22,922 nucleotides of DNA from CAYRVX01 sp964642165 (GCA_964642165.1 CAZXOC010000099.1:1-22922), one strand, 5' to 3'; positions 6,704 to 15,427 are shown, counted from the stretch's first letter. Notes: generated by a model from the letters alone, not told the origin. Program-made: numbers and translations.

Positions 6704-8975
6704 CGGGCGTTGCACGATAGCGGCTGCGGCTGTATGGGCTTGTATCGCGTGTGCGCAGGGAGGAGGTGCGCGCGAGATGGTGGAGCGAGATTTGCTGAAG
6801 ATCGACAACGGCGTCGTGTCCGTGGAGGTCCGCCCGGCGAAGGGCACGTTCGTCGCGCGCCGGGGCAAGGCGCGCTTCGTCACGAAGGGCCGGCTCGCCC
6901 CGGCCGAGACGACCCGCGCCAAGGCCCGCGTCGCCGCCGTGAACGACGTCCTCGGCAAGGGACGGGCCGTCGAGCTGGCCTTCGCCTCCGGAGCCGTCGG
7001 GACGGTGGCCGTGTACGATCGCCTCCCGTTTGTCTGCTTCCGCCTGTCGCCGCGGAACACGGGCCACGAGGCGCAGCAGCTCGCCGTGCTGCCGGTCCTC
7101 TCGGCCGAGATCGACGCCGCCGGGGACGCGGGCAACCTCGCCGTCCTCGGCACGGAGGGGCCCCACGCCGCCAACTGGGACCGCGACTACTACTCGTACC
7201 TGGCCGTCGCACACCCGACCAGCCGCCGCGGCGTCGTGGCGGGCTGGATCACCCACGAGGCCGGCTCGGGCGTCGTGTCCCTTCGCGGCAAGGACGCGCC
7301 TCTGAAGGTCGAGGCCCGCTGCGAGTACGGCACGAAGGCCGTGCCCCCGGGCACGACCGTCGGGGGCGAGACGCTGGTCCTGGGCTTCTTCGACGACTGC
7401 CTCGACGGCCTGGAGGCCTACGCCGACGCCGCCGCCCGCGCCAACGGCGTCCGGCTGCCCGCGAAGGTCCCCAGCGGCTACTGCACGTGGTACCACGCCG
7501 GGTCGCTCGACGAGCGGCGCATGGCGGAGCTCGCGGAGTTCTGCAACGCCCAGCGGCTCATCGAGTACGGCCTGGACTTCCTCCAGATCGACGACGGCTG
7601 GCAGATCTCGCGGCGGGACTTCACGACGCACAACCCCCGCGGGCGCTACCGCGGCGGGATGAAGGCCACCGCCGATCACATCAAGAGCAACGGCTTGATT
7701 GCCGGTCTGTGGCTTACGCCGTTCGGCTGGGACCACAAGCGCCCCGCCTTCCGGGACCGCCAGGGGCTGTTCATGAAGGCCCGGGACGGCTCGGTCCTGC
7801 CGGTCCACTGGGCGGGGGATTGCCTGGACTGCACGAACCCGGACGCGCGGGCGTTCCTACGCGGTGTGCTGGAGCGGATCGTCAAGGAGTGGGGCTACGA
7901 GTACCTCAAGATCGACGGCCTGTGGGCGGGCATGGGCCCGAAGATCCTCTACCCGGCCGGGCACTACCGCGACGATAGGCTCGGGCGCATGGTCCTGCAC
8001 GAGGCGACGAAGAGCCCCGTCGAGGCCTACCGCGAGGCGCTGCGGACCGTCCGCCGCGCCGTCGGGCGCAAGACGTACCTGCTCGGCTGCAACTGCGCGC
8101 AGAACTATCGCACGCTGGGCGCGTCGTTCGGCCTGCTCGACGCCATGCGCGTCGGGCCGGACCTGACCGCGCGGTGGCGCAGCCTGCTCCGGGCGGCCCA
8201 CACCGCCTCCTGGATGTACTTCCTGCACGGGCGCGTGTGGCACAACGACCCCGACTGCCTCATGCTGCGCGACCCGCTGACGGTGGACCAGGCGCGGGCG
8301 TGGGCGTCGATGATCGCCGTCTCGGGCCAGCTCAGCGTCGTCAGCGAATGGCTGCCCGGTCTGCCGCCGGAGAAGCTCGACGTGCTCCACCGGACGCTGC
8401 CGAACTCGCAGCATTGCGGCCGCCCGCTGGACCTGTTCGCCCAGAAGCTGCCGAGGGTCTGGCATCTCCGGGTCGGCGAGGGCAAGGCGCGGCGCGACGT
8501 CGTCGCCCTGATCAACTGGTCGGACGCGCGGGCGGCCAACCTTCGCGTGACCCTCTCCGAGCTGCGTCTGCCCGCGGCCGGGCATGTCTTCTTCGAGACG
8601 TGGACGCGGACGCTCGTGGGGGAATCGGACACGGCCTACGCCGCCAAGCTGCCGCGGTCGAGCTGCCAGGTGCTGTCGGTCGTCCCCGCGGACCGACCGG
8701 CCTTCCTGGCCTCGACCCGTCACGTCCTCGGCGGGATCGTGGAGCTGGCCGACCCGCGCTGGTCCGAGGACACGCTCAGCGCGGCCTTCCGCGGCGTCAC
8801 CGGCCGCGCCGACGAGATTGCCGTGTACATGCCTTCCGGCTTGACCTGCGCCGGCGCGAAGGCGGACGGCCGCGATGTGCCGCTGCGCCTCGACGGCCGC
8901 CTCGCGAGGCTCACCGTCAAGCCGGCGCGGCCCGGCGACGTGAAGGTCGAGGTCCGCTTCGCACGCGCGAAGTAG
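6696..8975 (+). CDS. Secreted GH36-like alpha-galactosidase (clan GH-D)
   Basis: 759 residues from the ATG at 6696, preferred over 6681 because GGAG (6686-6689) lies 6 bases upstream and the product then begins with a compact signal peptide (MRIGRCTIAAAAVWACIACA). An N-terminal beta-sandwich (about 30-255) precedes a TIM barrel. Barrel signatures are GYCTWYHAG, FLQIDDGWQ (from residue 295), AGLWLTPFGWDH, YLKIDGLW with the probable nucleophile Asp407, and MRVGPDLTARW with the probable acid/base Asp489. The order and spacing fit GH36, which removes terminal alpha-galactose by a retaining mechanism. A C-terminal beta domain follows (about 590-759). It would act outside the cytoplasm, supplying substrates to the GH4 enzyme or trimming the same glycan. 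Exact substrate unknown. Confidence 0.85.
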   Translation: MRIGRCTIAAAAVWACIACAQGGGAREMVERDLLKIDNGVVSVEVRPAKGTFVARRGKARFVTKGRLAPAETTRAKARVAAVNDVLGKGRAVELAFASGAVGTVAVYDRLPFVCFRLSPRNTGHEAQQLAVLPVLSAEIDAAGDAGNLAVLGTEGPHAANWDRDYYSYLAVAHPTSRRGVVAGWITHEAGSGVVSLRGKDAPLKVEARCEYGTKAVPPGTTVGGETLVLGFFDDCLDGLEAYADAAARANGVRLPAKVPSGYCTWYHAGSLDERRMAELAEFCNAQRLIEYGLDFLQIDDGWQISRRDFTTHNPRGRYRGGMKATADHIKSNGLIAGLWLTPFGWDHKRPAFRDRQGLFMKARDGSVLPVHWAGDCLDCTNPDARAFLRGVLERIVKEWGYEYLKIDGLWAGMGPKILYPAGHYRDDRLGRMVLHEATKSPVEAYREALRTVRRAVGRKTYLLGCNCAQNYRTLGASFGLLDAMRVGPDLTARWRSLLRAAHTASWMYFLHGRVWHNDPDCLMLRDPLTVDQARAWASMIAVSGQLSVVSEWLPGLPPEKLDVLHRTLPNSQHCGRPLDLFAQKLPRVWHLRVGEGKARRDVVALINWSDARAANLRVTLSELRLPAAGHVFFETWTRTLVGESDTAYAAKLPRSSCQVLSVVPADRPAFLASTRHVLGGIVELADPRWSEDTLSAAFRGVTGRADEIAVYMPSGLTCAGAKADGRDVPLRLDGRLARLTVKPARPGDVKVEVRFARAK

Positions 8976-9060
8976 GGGCGGCCCCGGCTCGACGAACACC
9001 GCCCGGCGTGTTCCGCATTTCATAAACGACGCGTTGCGGTCCCGATCGAGGAGTGTCGCC

Positions 9061-11043
9061 ATGTTCCGATCTCCGATCCGCACCCTTGCGGCGCTGCCGG
9101 TGCTCGTCGCGGGTGCCTCGCTTGCCCTCGCCGCCGACGAGGCCCAAACCGACGCCAAGGGCCGTATCCGCATGCTGCGGGCGGGCGGCGAGTTCCACGA
9201 GATCACCACCGACCTGGCCGTCGCGATGCCCGACTGGAAGCGGATCCACCGGCTCGCCTCGGCCCGGGAGGTCCGCCAGGGGCGGCGCGGTAAGACGCGC
9301 TGGTGGCGCGGCACGCTGCCGGCCGGCGGCGGGCAAGGCATCGCCTTCGAACAGGAGCTGACCGAGGCCGGCGGGGCGGTCCGGCTGGCGATTCGCGTCG
9401 AGGCGCGGCAGGACGTCGAGACCGCCGGCGTCTTCCTGTTCGTCCACGTGCCGATCGGGCTCTTCGCCGGCGGGCAGGCCGAGGCCATCGAGCCCGAGCC
9501 GAACCAGCCCAAGAACGCCGCCATGCCCGAGAAGCTCCCCAAGGAGCACCACTTCCTCAGCACGACCAGCCGGGGCGTCCGCATCACGGACAAGAAGGGC
9601 GCCACGCGGTTGGAGATCGCGCTCGATCGGCCGCTGCCTCTCACGATGCAGGACGGGCGGAAGTGGGGCGGCAGCCGCTACGACGCCTACTTCCGGCTCC
9701 TCGGCGGCAAGCTGCGGAAGGGCCGCTCGGCCGAGCTGAATGTCACGCTGACCCTCGCCGCCCCGCAGGACCGCCGCGCGGCGCGGCTGACGCTGGGCGC
9801 GACGCGGAAGCGCTACCGCCTGTGGGGCTTCGGGGGGAACTTCTGCTACGGCGTGGATTCGCCGGTGACGCGCCACAACGTGGCCAACATCCGCATGGGC
9901 TACGCCCGCGTCGGCGTGAAGCTCGAGTTGTGGGAGCCGGTCAACGACAACGCCTCGCCGGAAGAGATGAACTGGAGCGCCTACGAGCGGCGGGACCGGC
10001 CCGGCTCGAAGACGCACGCGGACTTCCTGCTCGCGCAGCGGCTCGCGAAGCTGCGCGTGCCCTATATCGCCAGCACGTGGCGCGTGCCGGAGTTCGTCAC
10101 GGCCAAGCCCGGGCGCGGGGCGGGGGCCCGCAACCGCAAGCTGCCTCGCGAGAAGTGGCCGGAGGTCCTCGAGTGCGTCGGCTCGTACCTGCTGTACGCC
10201 AAGCGGAAGTACGCCACCGAGCCGGAGATGTTCAGCTTCAACGAGTCGGACATCGGCTGCTTCGTGAGGATGACCGCCGAGGAGCACCGCGACTGGAACA
10301 AGGCCTGCGGGGCGTACCTGGCGAAGCTGGGGCTGAAGACGAAGATGCTGCTGGCGGACTGCGCGACGGCGAGGGTCGCGTTCGCCGAGCCGACGGCGCG
10401 GGACCCCGAGGCGATGAAGCACTGCACGGCGCTGGCGTTCCACACGTGGCACAAGGGGCCGAAGGACTTCGCCGCCTGGCGGGACCTGGCGAGGCGGCTG
10501 AAGCTGCCCCTGATCGCCGCGGAGGTCGGCCCGGACGCCGGCGCGTGGCGGGACGGCTCCTTCCGCACGCTTCCGTACTTCCTCAAGGAACTGCGGATGT
10601 ACCAGGAGATCCTGCTGCACGCCGAGGCGCAGGCGCTGCTGGAGTGGGAGTACACCAGCGACTACAGGATGGTCGAGGTCGAGCAAGGCCCCGACGGCAA
10701 GGAGACCGTCCGCCCCACGCCGCGGTTCCGGATGATCCAGCAGTTCGCCAACCACACGCCGCGGCCGGCCGAGGCGCTCGCGACGGAGTCCGATCACCCG
10801 AAGGTGCTGTTCACCGCTTTCGCAGCCGCCAAGGGCGGCAAGGCCTTGGTCCTGCACGTGGCCAACGTCGGGGCCGCGCGGAAGGCGACCCTCGCGGGCC
10901 TGCCCGCGCGCGTCGGCGAGCTCCAGGCCGTCCAGACCACCTGGGCCGCCGGCCGGAAGCAGCGCCCGCCCGTCCGCGCTCGCGACGGCACGCTGGCGCT
11001 CGACCTGGCCGAGTTCTCGCTGTTGACGCTCACGGCGCGCTGA
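9061..11043 (+). CDS. Secreted GH30-like / clan GH-A glycoside hydrolase, copy A
   Basis: 660 residues with signal peptide (LAALPVLVAGASLALAADEA, cleavage near ALA-AD). The start at 9061 has GAGGAG (9048-9053) 7 bases upstream; the TTG 27 bases earlier is less likely. An N-terminal beta-rich region (about 25-245) is followed by WGFGGNFCYGVDSP, the GH30-type entry to a TIM barrel. Candidate catalytic residues are Glu395 in FSFNESDIGCF (acid/base on strand 4) and Glu488 in LIAAEVGPDA (nucleophile on strand 7); HTW lies between them. The C-terminal region ends in a GH30-like beta domain (LAEFSLLTLTAR). The large N-terminal region is unusual for GH30, so this may be a distant or unclassified GH-A family. 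Substrate unknown. Third gene of the operon, followed after 16 bases by its paralogue. Confidence 0.68.
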   Translation: MFRSPIRTLAALPVLVAGASLALAADEAQTDAKGRIRMLRAGGEFHEITTDLAVAMPDWKRIHRLASAREVRQGRRGKTRWWRGTLPAGGGQGIAFEQELTEAGGAVRLAIRVEARQDVETAGVFLFVHVPIGLFAGGQAEAIEPEPNQPKNAAMPEKLPKEHHFLSTTSRGVRITDKKGATRLEIALDRPLPLTMQDGRKWGGSRYDAYFRLLGGKLRKGRSAELNVTLTLAAPQDRRAARLTLGATRKRYRLWGFGGNFCYGVDSPVTRHNVANIRMGYARVGVKLELWEPVNDNASPEEMNWSAYERRDRPGSKTHADFLLAQRLAKLRVPYIASTWRVPEFVTAKPGRGAGARNRKLPREKWPEVLECVGSYLLYAKRKYATEPEMFSFNESDIGCFVRMTAEEHRDWNKACGAYLAKLGLKTKMLLADCATARVAFAEPTARDPEAMKHCTALAFHTWHKGPKDFAAWRDLARRLKLPLIAAEVGPDAGAWRDGSFRTLPYFLKELRMYQEILLHAEAQALLEWEYTSDYRMVEVEQGPDGKETVRPTPRFRMIQQFANHTPRPAEALATESDHPKVLFTAFAAAKGGKALVLHVANVGAARKATLAGLPARVGELQAVQTTWAAGRKQRPPVRARDGTLALDLAEFSLLTLTAR

Positions 11044-11059
11044 CGTCCGGAGGTCTCGT

Positions 11060-13045
11060 ATGTCCACAAGCCGATCTGTTCTGATGCCGGCCTTGCTGGG
11101 GTCCGTCCTCGCCGCGGGCGTCGCCCGCGCCGCCGACGGCGTCCGCGTCGACCACACGGGCCGCATCCGCACGCTCCGCGCCGGGGCCGAGTTCCACAAG
11201 ATCACCACCGATATCGTCGTCGCCCGCCCGGGCTGGGAAGGCACGCATCGGCTGGGCCAGGTCGAGAAGGTCCGCCACGCGACGCGGGACGGCAGGCGGC
11301 GCTGCCGGGCCGTCATCCCCGTGGGCAAGGGCGGCGGCCTGGCCGTCGACGAGGAGTTCGACGCCGTCGGCGGCGAGGTCCGCATGACGCTCCGCCTCAC
11401 CGCCCGTGCCGACCTGGCCACGGCCGGGACGTACCTGTTCGTCCACGCGCCGATCCGCACGTTCGCCGGCGGGCGATGCGAGGTGATCCGACCCGACCCC
11501 AACACGCCCCCGGCCGCCACCATGCCCGCCAAGCTGCCGAAGGAGCACCACTTCCTCCGCGGGCGGGCCGCCGGCCTGCGCCTCCTCAGCGCGGACGGCA
11601 GGACGCGCCTGGACGTCACACTCGACCGCGCCCTGCCGTTCACCCTCCAGGACCACCGCAAGTTCAAGGGGCGGGAGTACAGCGCGTTCTTCCGCCTGCT
11701 GCCGGACCAGGTCGCCAAGGGCGATTCGGCCGAGGTGAAGGTGACGCTGCGGCTGACCGTCCCGGCGGACGACCGGCCGGCTCGCCTCGCCCTGGACGCC
11801 GCGAAGAAGCGCTTCCGCCTCGACGGCTTCGGCGGGAACTTCTGCTTCCGCGTGAGCTCGCCCATCACGGAGCACAACCTCGCCCACATCCCGATGGCCT
11901 GGGCCCGCGTGCACATGAACCTCGCCCAGTGGGAGCCGACCAACGACAACGACTCGCCCGGCGAGACCGACTGGGCGTACTTCCGCCAGCGCGACCGGCC
12001 GGGGTCGACGGTCCGCGAGGACCTGGCCATGACCGCGCGCCTCGCGAAGATGCGCGTGCCGACCATCGCCAGCACGTGGCGCGTGCCGGAGTTCATGACG
12101 GCCGAGCCGGGGAAGGGCTGGCAGGCGCGGAAGCGCCGGCTGCCGCGCGAGAAGTGGCCGGAGGCGCTGGAGTGCGTCGGGGCCTACCTGCTCCACGCCA
12201 AGCGCGCGTACCAGGCCGAACCGGCGATGGTCAGCTTCAACGAGTCGGACATCGGCTGCTTCGTCCTCATGACGCCCGAGGAGCACCGCGACTGGATCAA
12301 GGCCTGCGGGGCGCACCTGGCGAAGCTGGGGCTCAAAACGAGAATGCTCCTCGGCGACTGCACGAAGAGGGACAACACGGCGTTCATCGCGCCGGCGGCC
12401 GCCGACCCCGAGGCGATGAAGCACGTCGGCGCCGTGGCGTTCCACACGTGGAGCAAGGGCCCCCGGCAGTACCGGGCGTGGCGCGACGTGGCGCGGCGGC
12501 TGAAGCTGCCGCTGATCGCCGCGGAGGTCGGCCCGGACGCGGCCGCCCACAAGGACCGCTCGTTCAACCTGCTGCACTACTACGTGGACGAGCTGCGGAT
12601 GTACCAGGAGATCCTCCTGCACGCCGAGGCCCGGGCCATCCTGGAGTGGCAGTACTGCCAGGGCTACCAGCTCTGCGAGCTCGAGGGCGGCGCCGGGGGC
12701 ACGGAGCGGGTGCGGCCCACGCCGCGGTTCCGGATGATCCGCCAGTTCGCGACGCTCACGCCGCGCCCGGCGATCGGCCTGGGGACGAGGAGCGACCACG
12801 ACAAGGTGCTCTTCACGGCCTTCACGGACGAGGGCGGCAAGCGCCTGGTCCTGCACGTCGCCAACTGCGGCGCCGCGCGCAAGGCGACGCTGATCGGCCT
12901 GCCCGCGCGCGGCGGCGACCTCCAGGCCGTGCAGACCACGTGGACGGGCGGGCGCAAGGAGCTGCCGGCCGTCCGCGCTCGCGACGGCAGGCTGACGCTC
13001 GACCTGCCCGAGTTCTCCCTCCTGACGCTGACCGGCGGGGCGTGA
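11060..13045 (+). CDS. Secreted GH30-like / clan GH-A glycoside hydrolase, copy B
   Basis: 661 residues, a full-length paralogue of the preceding gene: about 59 of 98 residues are identical over the first part of the barrel (DGFGGNFCF to VPEFMTAEPG). Signal peptide MSTSRSVLMPALLGSVLAAG, cleaved near ARA-AD. Candidate catalytic residues are conserved: Glu395 in VSFNESDIGCF and Glu489 in LIAAEVGPDA. GGAGG (11049-11053) precedes the ATG by 6 bases, so it is translated from the same message as copy A. Differences cluster in likely substrate-facing loops: WEPTNDND, the TKRDNTAFIAP insert, and EWQYCQGYQL instead of EWEYTSDYRM. This suggests duplication followed by specialisation on related linkages. 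It ends the plus-strand operon at a convergent junction. Confidence 0.68.
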   Translation: MSTSRSVLMPALLGSVLAAGVARAADGVRVDHTGRIRTLRAGAEFHKITTDIVVARPGWEGTHRLGQVEKVRHATRDGRRRCRAVIPVGKGGGLAVDEEFDAVGGEVRMTLRLTARADLATAGTYLFVHAPIRTFAGGRCEVIRPDPNTPPAATMPAKLPKEHHFLRGRAAGLRLLSADGRTRLDVTLDRALPFTLQDHRKFKGREYSAFFRLLPDQVAKGDSAEVKVTLRLTVPADDRPARLALDAAKKRFRLDGFGGNFCFRVSSPITEHNLAHIPMAWARVHMNLAQWEPTNDNDSPGETDWAYFRQRDRPGSTVREDLAMTARLAKMRVPTIASTWRVPEFMTAEPGKGWQARKRRLPREKWPEALECVGAYLLHAKRAYQAEPAMVSFNESDIGCFVLMTPEEHRDWIKACGAHLAKLGLKTRMLLGDCTKRDNTAFIAPAAADPEAMKHVGAVAFHTWSKGPRQYRAWRDVARRLKLPLIAAEVGPDAAAHKDRSFNLLHYYVDELRMYQEILLHAEARAILEWQYCQGYQLCELEGGAGGTERVRPTPRFRMIRQFATLTPRPAIGLGTRSDHDKVLFTAFTDEGGKRLVLHVANCGAARKATLIGLPARGGDLQAVQTTWTGGRKELPAVRARDGRLTLDLPEFSLLTLTGGA

Positions 13046-13080
13046 CACGGCCTCGGTCGAAGGAGGCGAGTTGGGACGAT

Positions 13081-13103
13081 CACGGGGACCCGCATCCCCC
13101 GTG
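13081..13103. terminator. Hairpin between convergent genes, possible bidirectional terminator
   Basis: CACGGGG (13081-13087) pairs with CCCCGTG (13097-13103) around a 9-base loop in the 64-base space between the stops of the GH30-like copy B (plus) and the GH127-like gene (minus). A convergent setting suits a shared terminator, but there is no clear T-tract on either side. Confidence 0.4.
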
Positions 13104-13109
13104 TCTGTG

Positions 13110-14816
13110 CTACCGCTTCTGCTGGGTGGGGGCCGCGATGAAGCCCCGGCCGGCCGTGCGCGTCCGGGGGGCCTTGGGGCAGACCTTCGGTCGGCCCGCC
13201 ACGCGCTGGTAGAGGCGAAGCGGTCCGCCGTGGGGCAGCAGGTCGATCACGTCCGGGCCGCGCATCAGGGCGGTGAACTCGCGCCCGCGGACGGTCTCGG
13301 TGAGCCGCCGCGTGCGCAGGGAATGGCGCAGCTCGACCGTCGCGCCGCGGGGCACGTCGCGGAAGACGGCGAGGCGGCCCTCGACGGCGAAGGCCTTCCG
13401 CCGGCCCGCGAGTCGGCCTTCGAGCTTCCTCGGCATCCACGGGTGGATGCGGATCGCCACGTCGCACCTCCGCTTCGGGGTCACGGCGAGCACGCCCTCG
13501 TTCGGGTAGCCCATCGCGACCGTGCCTTGGCGCAGCTCGCGGTCCACCGGGACGTTCACCGTCAGGCGCCCCCGGCGGTACGACGCCGAGCGGTCCCAGA
13601 CGATCTGGAGCGCCTGCGGGGCCGTCCCCACGCAGCAGCCGGCGACCGAGCGGAACCGCTTCAGCGAGATCGAGTTCGGCTCGGCCCCGCCGGAGAAGCC
13701 CCCCACGATCCGGCGGTCGATCTCGCGCCAGGTCGTCTCCGGCGTGTCGGGGATCGTGTTGTCCACGGCCACGAAGCTGCCGTCGGCGATCTGGTTCTCG
13801 ACGAGCTGGTTGCGGCTGAAGAGCGTCAGGTCCGTCCAGTACTCCTCGAAGCCCGCGTCGATCAGTTCGCCCGCGCACTGCATCATGTCCTTGATGCAGC
13901 AGGTCTCGTTGTTCTCCTCGGTCATCGGGTGCCACTGGGCGTACTCGGGCACCCAGCCCCAGCTCGACGAGATCGACCGCACGTAGTCGTAGATGCCTTT
14001 GCCCTTCTTGACGTAGCGCCGGTGTCCGGTGATTCGCCCGAGGCGGACCAGGCCCGACGCCACCCACACGGCCGAGTGGATGTGCCCGAAGAACGCCATC
14101 CGCCAGTTGAAGTAGCGGCTGACGCCGAGGAGGAAGTTGGCCGTTCCGAGCGCCAGGTCGAGGGCGGTCTCGTCGCCGAAGCGGTCGTACCGCTCGACGA
14201 GGGCGTGGAGCATCATGGCGTTGCGGATGGACTGCTCGCCGCGGCCGGTGTGGCAGGAGAGGTCCCAGCCGCCGTCGCGGAGGTAGACGTCGTTGGGGAA
14301 CTCGTAGATCGGCCTTTTCTCGGTGAAGTCGCCGGACCAGAACGTCTGGGTCTTGCGCCGGATGACGAGCCCGCGCAGGCCGCGGACGAGCCGCCCGGCG
14401 CGGCGCTCGGCGGCCTTGTCGTCGCCGTCGTTGGCGAGGATGCGGTTCAGGGCCGACAGGATGTACGCCATCTCGTGGAAGCTGCTGTGGTTCGTGCGGG
14501 CCCAGGGGTAGTCCTCGTGGAACCGCAGCCCGTGCGGGCCCCAGCTCCGCATCAGGTGGCGCCGGAAGCCCTCGCGGACGTCGCTGCCCGCGTCGGTGCC
14601 GAGCATCTGCTGGACGGAGACGATCGCCTCGTACCACGACGCGACCAGCTCGGCGTCATCGACGCGGCAGTGCCGGGCGAACGCGGGTTTCTCGTGGGCG
14701 GCGATCAGCCAGTACGGCAGGAAGTCGTAGCGCCGGTCCACCATGCTCGTCAGGTAGTTCAGCGCCCGTTCGGCATTCCGCAGCGGCTGGTACTTGTCGT
14801 ATCGTGCCTTGGGCAT
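13110..14816 (-). CDS. GH127-like beta-L-arabinofuranosidase family protein
   Basis: 568 residues, no signal peptide, start supported by AAGGGAG 5 bases upstream on the minus strand. An alpha/alpha-barrel-type sequence (GHIHSAVWVASGLVRLGRITG) carries two hallmark sites: ENNETCCIKDM (Glu304, Cys306) and SVAGCCVGTAPQAL (Cys394, Cys395). In the GH127 enzyme HypBA1 the equivalent Glu338, Cys340, Cys417 and Cys418 bind zinc, and Cys417 is the nucleophile, so all four ligands appear conserved. A C-terminal beta domain follows (GRLTVNVPVDRE onward). Related families (GH146, GH142) share this fold, so the substrate could be another beta-L-arabinofuranoside or an unrelated furanoside. Likely cytoplasmic. 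It is separated from the upstream minus-strand cassette by a strong hairpin and converges on the GH30-like genes. Confidence 0.77.
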   Translation of the reverse strand: MPKARYDKYQPLRNAERALNYLTSMVDRRYDFLPYWLIAAHEKPAFARHCRVDDAELVASWYEAIVSVQQMLGTDAGSDVREGFRRHLMRSWGPHGLRFHEDYPWARTNHSSFHEMAYILSALNRILANDGDDKAAERRAGRLVRGLRGLVIRRKTQTFWSGDFTEKRPIYEFPNDVYLRDGGWDLSCHTGRGEQSIRNAMMLHALVERYDRFGDETALDLALGTANFLLGVSRYFNWRMAFFGHIHSAVWVASGLVRLGRITGHRRYVKKGKGIYDYVRSISSSWGWVPEYAQWHPMTEENNETCCIKDMMQCAGELIDAGFEEYWTDLTLFSRNQLVENQIADGSFVAVDNTIPDTPETTWREIDRRIVGGFSGGAEPNSISLKRFRSVAGCCVGTAPQALQIVWDRSASYRRGRLTVNVPVDRELRQGTVAMGYPNEGVLAVTPKRRCDVAIRIHPWMPRKLEGRLAGRRKAFAVEGRLAVFRDVPRGATVELRHSLRTRRLTETVRGREFTALMRGPDVIDLLPHGGPLRLYQRVAGRPKVCPKAPRTRTAGRGFIAAPTQQKR

Positions 14817-14843
14817 CGCGGCTCCCTTGCTGAAGCGCCTCGC

Positions 14844-14865
14844 GTCGGGGTCGTTCTACCCCGAC
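14844..14865 (-). terminator. Strong hairpin between the prodomain-like gene and the GH127-like gene
   Basis: GTCGGGGT (14844-14851) and ACCCCGAC (14858-14865) pair perfectly over 8 bases with a 6-base loop. On the minus strand it lies about 75 bases after the stop of the prodomain-like gene and 28 bases before the GH127-like start. It lacks a T-tract. It plausibly ends the protease/radical SAM transcript, or partly attenuates read-through into the GH127-like gene. Confidence 0.42.
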
Positions 14866-14939
14866 CCCTGCCGGCGGGGCAAGAGGTGACGTGCGCCGAC
14901 ACGGGACGCCCCGCACCGGCGCGACGCGCGCCGCTGGGA

Positions 14940-15338
14940 TCAAACGTCGGTGGGGCCGAAGTCGGGCGGGGGGGTGAAGGTCACGGCGTGGAGGGCGCTT
15001 CGCAGCACCTGCGGCAGGGGGTCCAGGGGCAGCTCGAGGCCGCGCGCGCCGCTGCGGGCGACGCATTCGACGCCGCCGGCGTCCGTCGCCTCCAGGCGCG
15101 CGGCGAAGACCCGCTCAAACGTCCCGACCGGCGCGGTGATCGAGAAGCTGATCCCGAAGGGCTCGGTCACCTCGAAGCCGAGCTTCCGGAACTCGCCGGC
15201 CGCCAGGGACAACGCCTCCGGCGCCGGGGCGTAGTCGGCGACGTTCTCGGCGGTAATCGCCGTGCGGCCCGAGATGGTCCCCCTTGCCGGCCGCGGAATC
15301 ACCACGGCCGAGACGATCTGTTGCTTGCCCAATGACAT
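14940..15338 (-). CDS. Small protein resembling the neighbouring subtilase's prodomain
   Basis: 132 residues from MSLGKQQIVSAVV; a GTG at 15401 is a possible earlier start, but the added residues are Ala/Pro-rich and unconvincing. The body (ENVADYAPAP, then LAAGEFRKLGFEVTEPFGIS, then FSITAPVGTFERVFAARLEA, ending VTFTPPPDFGP) aligns with residues about 48-166 of the subtilase upstream: ENVAAF, LLREAGFEILDVTDFTINIA, GTRETYRAAFNTDL, and SIFPPPKAYW. This is the pattern of an S8/S53-type protease propeptide: one helix, a GFEV strand, and a GTxExxxxAF segment. There is no protease domain and no signal peptide. It could be a free inhibitor or folding helper of the subtilase, or a substrate. It follows the radical SAM gene by 89 bases on the same strand. 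Function is inferred. Confidence 0.68.
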   Translation of the reverse strand: MSLGKQQIVSAVVIPRPARGTISGRTAITAENVADYAPAPEALSLAAGEFRKLGFEVTEPFGISFSITAPVGTFERVFAARLEATDAGGVECVARSGARGLELPLDPLPQVLRSALHAVTFTPPPDFGPTDV

Positions 15339-15427
15339 CGGCTGTTCTCGCTTTGCGGGCACCGGTCGCGGCGCCGGCCGGGCCTGCGCCGACGGCGCCA
15401 CGCCCGTCCATGATGCACCGGGGCGGG

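Noticed and set aside
9034..9060. TTG start 27 bases upstream of GH30-like copy A
   Set aside because: The ATG at 9061 has GAGGAG 7 bases upstream and begins a clean signal peptide; the extension only adds Arg/Ser residues.
8917..12096. A long minus-strand open frame of about 1,060 codons across the GH30-like genes
   Set aside because: It is antisense to genes with clear signal peptides, ribosome sites and catalytic motifs. Its composition is Arg/Ala/Gln/His-rich without domains.
13071..15335. A 754-codon plus-strand open frame over the GH127-like gene
   Set aside because: It is antisense to a gene with a complete zinc-cysteine site and a good ribosome site; the product has low complexity.
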